A DNA stretch of 9,511 bases from CAZYTO01 sp964650405 (GTDB lineage: Bacteria; Acidobacteriota; Thermoanaerobaculia; Gp7-AA8). The stretch spans positions 1-9,511 of the forward strand of contig CAZYTO010000230.1 in assembly GCA_964650405.1 (NCBI GenBank), given 5' to 3'. Position 1 is the first letter of the stretch, and every line of letters begins with the position of its first letter. The position numbers and the translations under genes were made by a program. The notes under the pieces were generated by a model, which did not search any database, had not been told where the DNA came from, and saw only the letters and a program-made list of their open reading frames with translations. Below, piece after piece: positions 7,501-9,511 of the stretch.

Positions 7501-9511
7501 GAACGTGGTGTTGTTGGTGATGTTCGTGTTGGCCGACACGGTGAGGATATTGCTGGGGAGGGTCGGCGCGTACGTCATCGTGCCGTTGTTGACGAGCTGG
7601 CGGGAGAGCGTCATGGCGCCGCTGGAGCCGCTGATACTGCCCGTTCCGTTCGAGCTGGTGACACCCGCGCCGCTCATGCCGCCGCCCATCCAGAAGAACG
7701 TCGTTCCGACACCGATGTTGCCGCTGCCGTTCAGTGTGCCTCCCGACAGGTTCAGGATGTCGGTGGACGTCGTTCCATTGAGGGTGAGCGTTCCGCCGGT
7801 GACCACGACGCTGCTGCCCGCAGGCGCGAAGTTCACGGCGCCACTGACGGTCGTCGCGCCTCCCGTGACCTGGAACCCTGCTGGGAAGCCGCCGGGGTTC
7901 GTGACCGATCCGACGGAAATGGGGTTTCCGGAGAAGAACACCGTGCCGTTCACGGCGCTGACGGTGGCGAAATTCTCAGCGGACTGACCGAAGAAGTTTC
8001 CGCCGCCGACACTGAGCGCGCCGGCGCCGGAGATCGGCAGCGTGAAGGTGGTGGGGTTGCCCGGGCTGACCTGGATCGTTCCGTTATTGAGGAACGTCGA
8101 GGGTGTCGGCGAGCAGATGCAGGACACGACTCCGCCGCTCGACGCGAACGTCCCGCCGTTCGTGAACGTCACGCCGTTCTGCACCGTGAGCGTGTTCGTG
8201 TTGATGTTGAACGACGAATTGCCGCTGATGTTGAGATTCCGGCCCAGCGTCATCGGCCCGCCTGTGAACGACACCGTACCACTGGGGATCGTCGTCGTCC
8301 CCGCGCCGTCCATCGTGCCGCCCGACCAGGTGAAGGCGTTCGTGATGTTCAGACCGCTGCCCGTGAGCTGGCCGCCCGCCAGGGTCAGCGTGGGGATGCC
8401 CAGGCCCGTGCTGAGCGAGACCAGGGCCGGGCTGTTGATCGTCACCGTGCCCGTGCCGCCGCTGAAGACCGAGCCGATGCTGAAGCTCTGCGTGCCGTTG
8501 GCGAGCGTCCAGCCCGTGCCGGCCTGGATGTCGTAGCTGCAGCCGTGCGTGACGGTATTGGCGCTGTTGAAGACGATCGTCCCGGCCTGCACGGAGAACG
8601 TCCCCGCCGTGAGCTGCACCGGCATGTTCATCGTCACCGTGCCCGTGCTGGTGGTCTTCTTCAGCGAGCCGTTGCTGTTGAGGTTCAGCGCGCCCACGGA
8701 ACCGAACGTTCCGCTGCCCTGCAGGTCCATCGTGCCGGTGTTCTGAATACCGGTCGCGCTCACGTTGCTGACCGCGTTCGTGCCCTTCCAGACGATGTTG
8801 CCGCCGCCGTTGTTGGTGATCGAGCCGATGGTCAGTGCGCTCGTCGTGCTGTCCAGCGTGAGCAGACCGCCTGAGGCGATGGACGTCGAGGCCGGCGCCA
8901 GCGTGCCGCCGGTCATCGTATGGACGGCCGAGGCCGGGATTCCCCACGTGCCGGTGCCGTTCAGGATTCCGCCGAGCTGGTTGAACGTCGCCGGTGCCGA
9001 GAAGACCGTGTTCACCGTCAGCGTGCCGCCGCCCAGCTTCGACGTCCCCACCAGCGTGCCGCCCGTGATGGTGAAGGCGGGCGTGGGGTTGAAGTCGACC
9101 GTCGCTCCCGCGCCGCTCGACTGCATCTGGCCGCTCGACAGCGATCCGCCGCCGCTGAAGCCGATGGCGCCGCCTGCGGCCTGCGAGTCCGTCGTCCCGC
9201 CCGATTGGTTGTACGCGACGTTGAAGATGAAGGCACCCGCGCCGGCGCTCTTCTTCACCGTGCCCAGGGTCTGGTTGAAGGCGTGGCCGGCGCCGGTGAA
9301 CGTCGTCGTGCCGTTGCCCTGGATGTCGAACGTGCCCGTGTTGTGGAACGTCGCTCCGCCGCCCCCCGAGTTCGTGAACGTCAGCGACTGCGTGGGGTTG
9401 TAGTTGAACGTGCCCGAGTTGGAGAACGTGACGCCGTTCGCGAGCGCCGGCGGTCCGGCCAGGGCCGTGGCGTTTACCGTGACGGATGCCGTGACGCTGC
9501 CCGGGCCCGAG
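3889..9511 (-). CDS. Giant secreted/surface multidomain protein (beta-helix stalk, DUF11, FN3-like, BACON-like, duplicated C-terminal module), N-terminus missing
   Basis: The frame is open from the window edge (first full codon 9508-9510) to TAA at 3889-3891, giving 1873 visible residues. A GTG at 9256-9258 could be read as a start, but the 84 residues before it continue the same repeat pattern, so it is internal. Residues 1-855 are a Gly/Thr/Asn/Ser-rich stalk with GGTLxGxG and FTNxGTF words, like adhesin and autotransporter passengers. It closes with a GNYTQSGTGLLNI...YDQLNVSG...YTPANGD motif near residues 790-840. Residues about 884-1000 match a DUF11-type domain. Three fibronectin-III-like domains (about 1001-1092, 1093-1181, 1182-1273) carry several cysteines. 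A BACON-like domain with PWLSV..VSG follows at about 1274-1371. Two tandem copies of a C-terminal module (1401-1640 and 1650-1873) finish the protein. No catalytic motif is seen. Extracellular adhesion or matrix binding is inferred from architecture. The signal peptide and anchor, if any, lie outside the window. Confidence 0.9.
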   Translation of the reverse strand, partial: SGPGSVTASVTVNATALAGPPALANGVTFSNSGTFNYNPTQSLTFTNSGGGGATFHNTGTFDIQGNGTTTFTGAGHAFNQTLGTVKKSAGAGAFIFNVAYNQSGGTTDSQAAGGAIGFSGGGSLSSGQMQSSGAGATVDFNPTPAFTITGGTLVGTSKLGGGTLTVNTVFSAPATFNQLGGILNGTGTWGIPASAVHTMTGGTLAPASTSIASGGLLTLDSTTSALTIGSITNNGGGNIVWKGTNAVSNVSATGIQNTGTMDLQGSGTFGSVGALNLNSNGSLKKTTSTGTVTMNMPVQLTAGTFSVQAGTIVFNSANTVTHGCSYDIQAGTGWTLANGTQSFSIGSVFSGGTGTVTINSPALVSLSTGLGIPTLTLAGGQLTGSGLNITNAFTWSGGTMDGAGTTTIPSGTVSFTGGPMTLGRNLNISGNSSFNINTNTLTVQNGVTFTNGGTFASSGGVVSCICSPTPSTFLNNGTIQVSPGNPTTFTLPISGAGALSVGGGNFFGQSAENFATVSAVNGTVFFSGNPISVGSVTNPGGFPAGFQVTGGATTVSGAVNFAPAGSSVVVTGGTLTLNGTTSTDILNLSGGTLNGSGNIGVGTTFFWMGGGMSGAGVTSSNGTGSISGSSGAMTLSRQLVNNGTMTYAPTLPSNILTVSANTNITNNTTFNYTSSQNLLASGTPFATFTNNSSFLATPTGTVNFGPVFANAMNTTFTTGTTIFTNGYSQTGPMTYMNGGSIGSPAGGIQINGGSMEAFNSIIGDLVMNGTLTIEDASNNPAMLNVTGNYTQSGTGLLNIRLNGTTAGTTYDQLNVSGNVNLAGTLTVTLGYTPANGDVYKPLTFGARPGGTDFTTKNIPPIPGGGTLNPAYVAGPPLALQITASTPSADLSINKVGPPLVAASSQLTYVINVLNQGPSPAANVQLNDPTPAGTTPVSAAGACPAFPCSLGTMASGAGGTISATYSLNPGTTTVTNVATVTTSSPDPNLSNNTATVGTSVGCPTAPGGPLPGDGTTGIPMNGTLFWSGTAPQYKVYFGPAGSGCSTLAGTTSTASFPYAGLQPATKYEWRVEAISPGCPTVSSACFTFTTAASCAQPPAPIAPAANATLGSPITFTWVGVPGATDYHLFAAVNGGSSIDRGTTAGTSLTISLPDGAVVWYVVANVPNCGQLQSASSSFNVCNDLPAPLVSVVAGAASGQSYDVTWDAILLASRYDVDEATSADFANATTKSVTANKATFQHNVNAPTAFFYRVRAFGGCRQQLSANSNTARVVLVPVVSPPPGQGSNANVPAGSTLIVVQTIQIPGIPGGTYPFTATVDKPWLSVQPVSGSLPPTGVTLQVLADPTGLPNGTFTGTVTVVINNTGGSGAKASNGTTSVGVPVSISLVTPVKPGSSAAPPSNALVIPSVGHLDGVNSKWQSDVRLTNPTATKQSYNLTFTPGDPSQGVKTTTIVIAANDTTALDDIVRNWYGVGALGDSANGVLLIAPVSGGSGKGLEGNVSVNTVAVASSRTYNITSNGTLGQFIPAIPFASFIGKAAAALSLQQVAQNDAFRTNLGIVEAAGSPVTAMVTVFSNDGAKLLEQSVDLKANEQKQLNSFLAANNIRMDDGRIEVQVTDGNGKITAYASRVDNLTGDPLLVSGVSTAQSTSNHFVLPGVAAINNGLANWRSDVRIYNAGDAPQTATLTFYPLNSTAAPLANSVFLQAGEVKSLDDIVKAFYGLDNGGGALHVTTSAASPLVVTGRTYNQTTAGSYGQFIPAVTANDSAGNVDRAWNVLQVEDSVRYRTKLGIAEVTGNPVTVEVSVFLPDSKVIPKVQFDLQPNEYRQTAILHDLGLANIYNARISVKAIGGTGKVTAYGSIIDMETQDPTYVPAQ
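4591..5310 (-). repeat. C-terminal module, copy 1 (about 240 residues)
   Basis: Copy 1 spans residues 1401-1640 of the visible protein. Landmarks in order are LVIPSVG, WQSDVRLTN, TALDDIV, SRTYN, GQFIPA, LQQVAQNDAFRTNLGI, SPVTAMVTVF, LKANEQKQL, GKITAYASRVDN and GDPLLVSG. Every landmark has a counterpart in copy 2. It looks like one or two beta-sandwich domains. I recall similar C-terminal tails in acidobacterial secreted proteins, but I cannot attach a family name from memory. Confidence 0.75.
6510..6860 (-). other. DUF11-type domain coding segment
   Basis: Residues about 884-1000 begin with ADLSINKVGPPLVAASSQLT, continue with the (V/I)NVLNQGPSPAANV strand and a D.TPAGT turn, and close with ATVTTSSPDPNLSNNTATV. 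This is the characteristic layout of DUF11 (conserved repeat domain) Ig-like modules, which in bacterial surface proteins often occur between a stalk and other Ig-like domains. Only one copy is present here. Confidence 0.75.
7582..7756 (-). repeat. Stalk block B (GGTLNGSG...WMGGGMSGAG...GAMTLSRQL)
   Basis: This is the counterpart of block A with the same order of motifs: GGTLNGSG, then FFWMGGGMSGAG, then GAMTLSRQLVNNG. The two blocks are about 630 bases apart start to start. The intervening region has related but looser rungs. Confidence 0.5.
8226..8389 (-). repeat. Stalk block A (GGQLTGSG...WSGGTMDGAG...GPMTLGRNLNI)
   Basis: This block of about 55 residues shares its layout with block B at 7582-7756. 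The order is a GG(Q/T)LxGSG turn, then F(T/F)W(S/M)GG(T/G)MxGAG, then a Gly/Ser stretch, then a (P/A)MTL.R strand followed by an N-rich strand. The match is at protein level, which suggests an old duplication inside the stalk. Confidence 0.5.

Larger units (their letters stand above)
6955..9511 (-). other. Coding region of Gly/Thr/Asn/Ser-rich beta-helix-like stalk
   Basis: About 850 residues consist of short beta-strand phrases with alternating hydrophobic residues, separated by Gly, Asn and Ser turns. Examples are VTFSNSGTFNYN, ATFHNTGTFDIQGNG, TLNGTTSTDILNLSGG and LNVTGNYTQSGTG. Such phrases form stacked rungs in parallel beta-helix passengers of adhesins and autotransporter-associated repeat proteins. 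Few cysteines occur: one near residue 326 (HGCSY) and a Cys-Ile-Cys near residue 460. This assignment rests on pattern alone, since no single strict repeat unit can be aligned end to end. Confidence 0.65.

Noticed and set aside
9256..9258. A GTG as the start codon of the giant surface-protein gene
   Set aside because: The same frame remains open for another 84 codons to the window edge, and those codons show the same FTNxGTF-type repeat pattern, so the GTG is an internal valine.

Overview
The window carries the inner and C-terminal parts of two very large, GC-rich, repeat-built protein genes that converge on a 545-bp non-coding stretch. No catalytic gene, RNA gene, integrase, transposase or CRISPR array is visible. 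The domain mix suggests a member of Acidobacteriota or a related soil or sediment lineage: long carboxypeptidase-regulatory-like (CarboxypepD_reg) arrays, a BACON-like WLSV..SG domain, and a C-terminal module with W(Q/R)SDVR, LDDIV, GQFIPA and TAY.S motifs. This assignment is inferred from protein style and base composition; there is no marker gene.

Region 1 (2-3343, + strand) is an open frame already in progress at the window edge. It encodes 1113 visible residues made almost wholly of about 13 tandem, diverged seven-strand beta-sandwich repeats of the CarboxypepD_reg type. No signal peptide or enzyme domain is seen in this part, so the N-terminal end, which would show localisation and any enzymatic partner, lies upstream.

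Region 2 (3344-3888) is the intergenic stretch between the two stop codons. Its right half is rich in dyad symmetry. The main element is a 30-bp inverted repeat around a 23-nt spacer (3728-3810), and each arm is itself a small palindrome. It is followed by a compact 6-bp hairpin and a 7-bp stem that runs almost to the stop codon of the other gene. It looks like a dispersed non-autonomous repeat (REP/MITE-like) that could also serve as a two-way transcription barrier. The left half holds two weaker hairpins and no convincing gene.

Region 3 (3889-9511, - strand) is a 1873-residue C-terminal part of a giant secreted or surface protein whose frame stays open to the window edge. In order it has a Gly/Thr/Asn/Ser-rich beta-helix-like stalk (residues about 1-855), a DUF11-type domain, three fibronectin-III-like domains, a BACON-like domain, and two tandem copies of a roughly 220-240-residue C-terminal module ending in VPAQ.

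Both products look extracytoplasmic and built for binding, adhesion or display rather than catalysis. Because the genes are convergent they are not one operon, and nothing here shows that they act together. I found no convincing new multi-gene system. The points most worth following are the nested inverted repeat and the duplicated C-terminal module.
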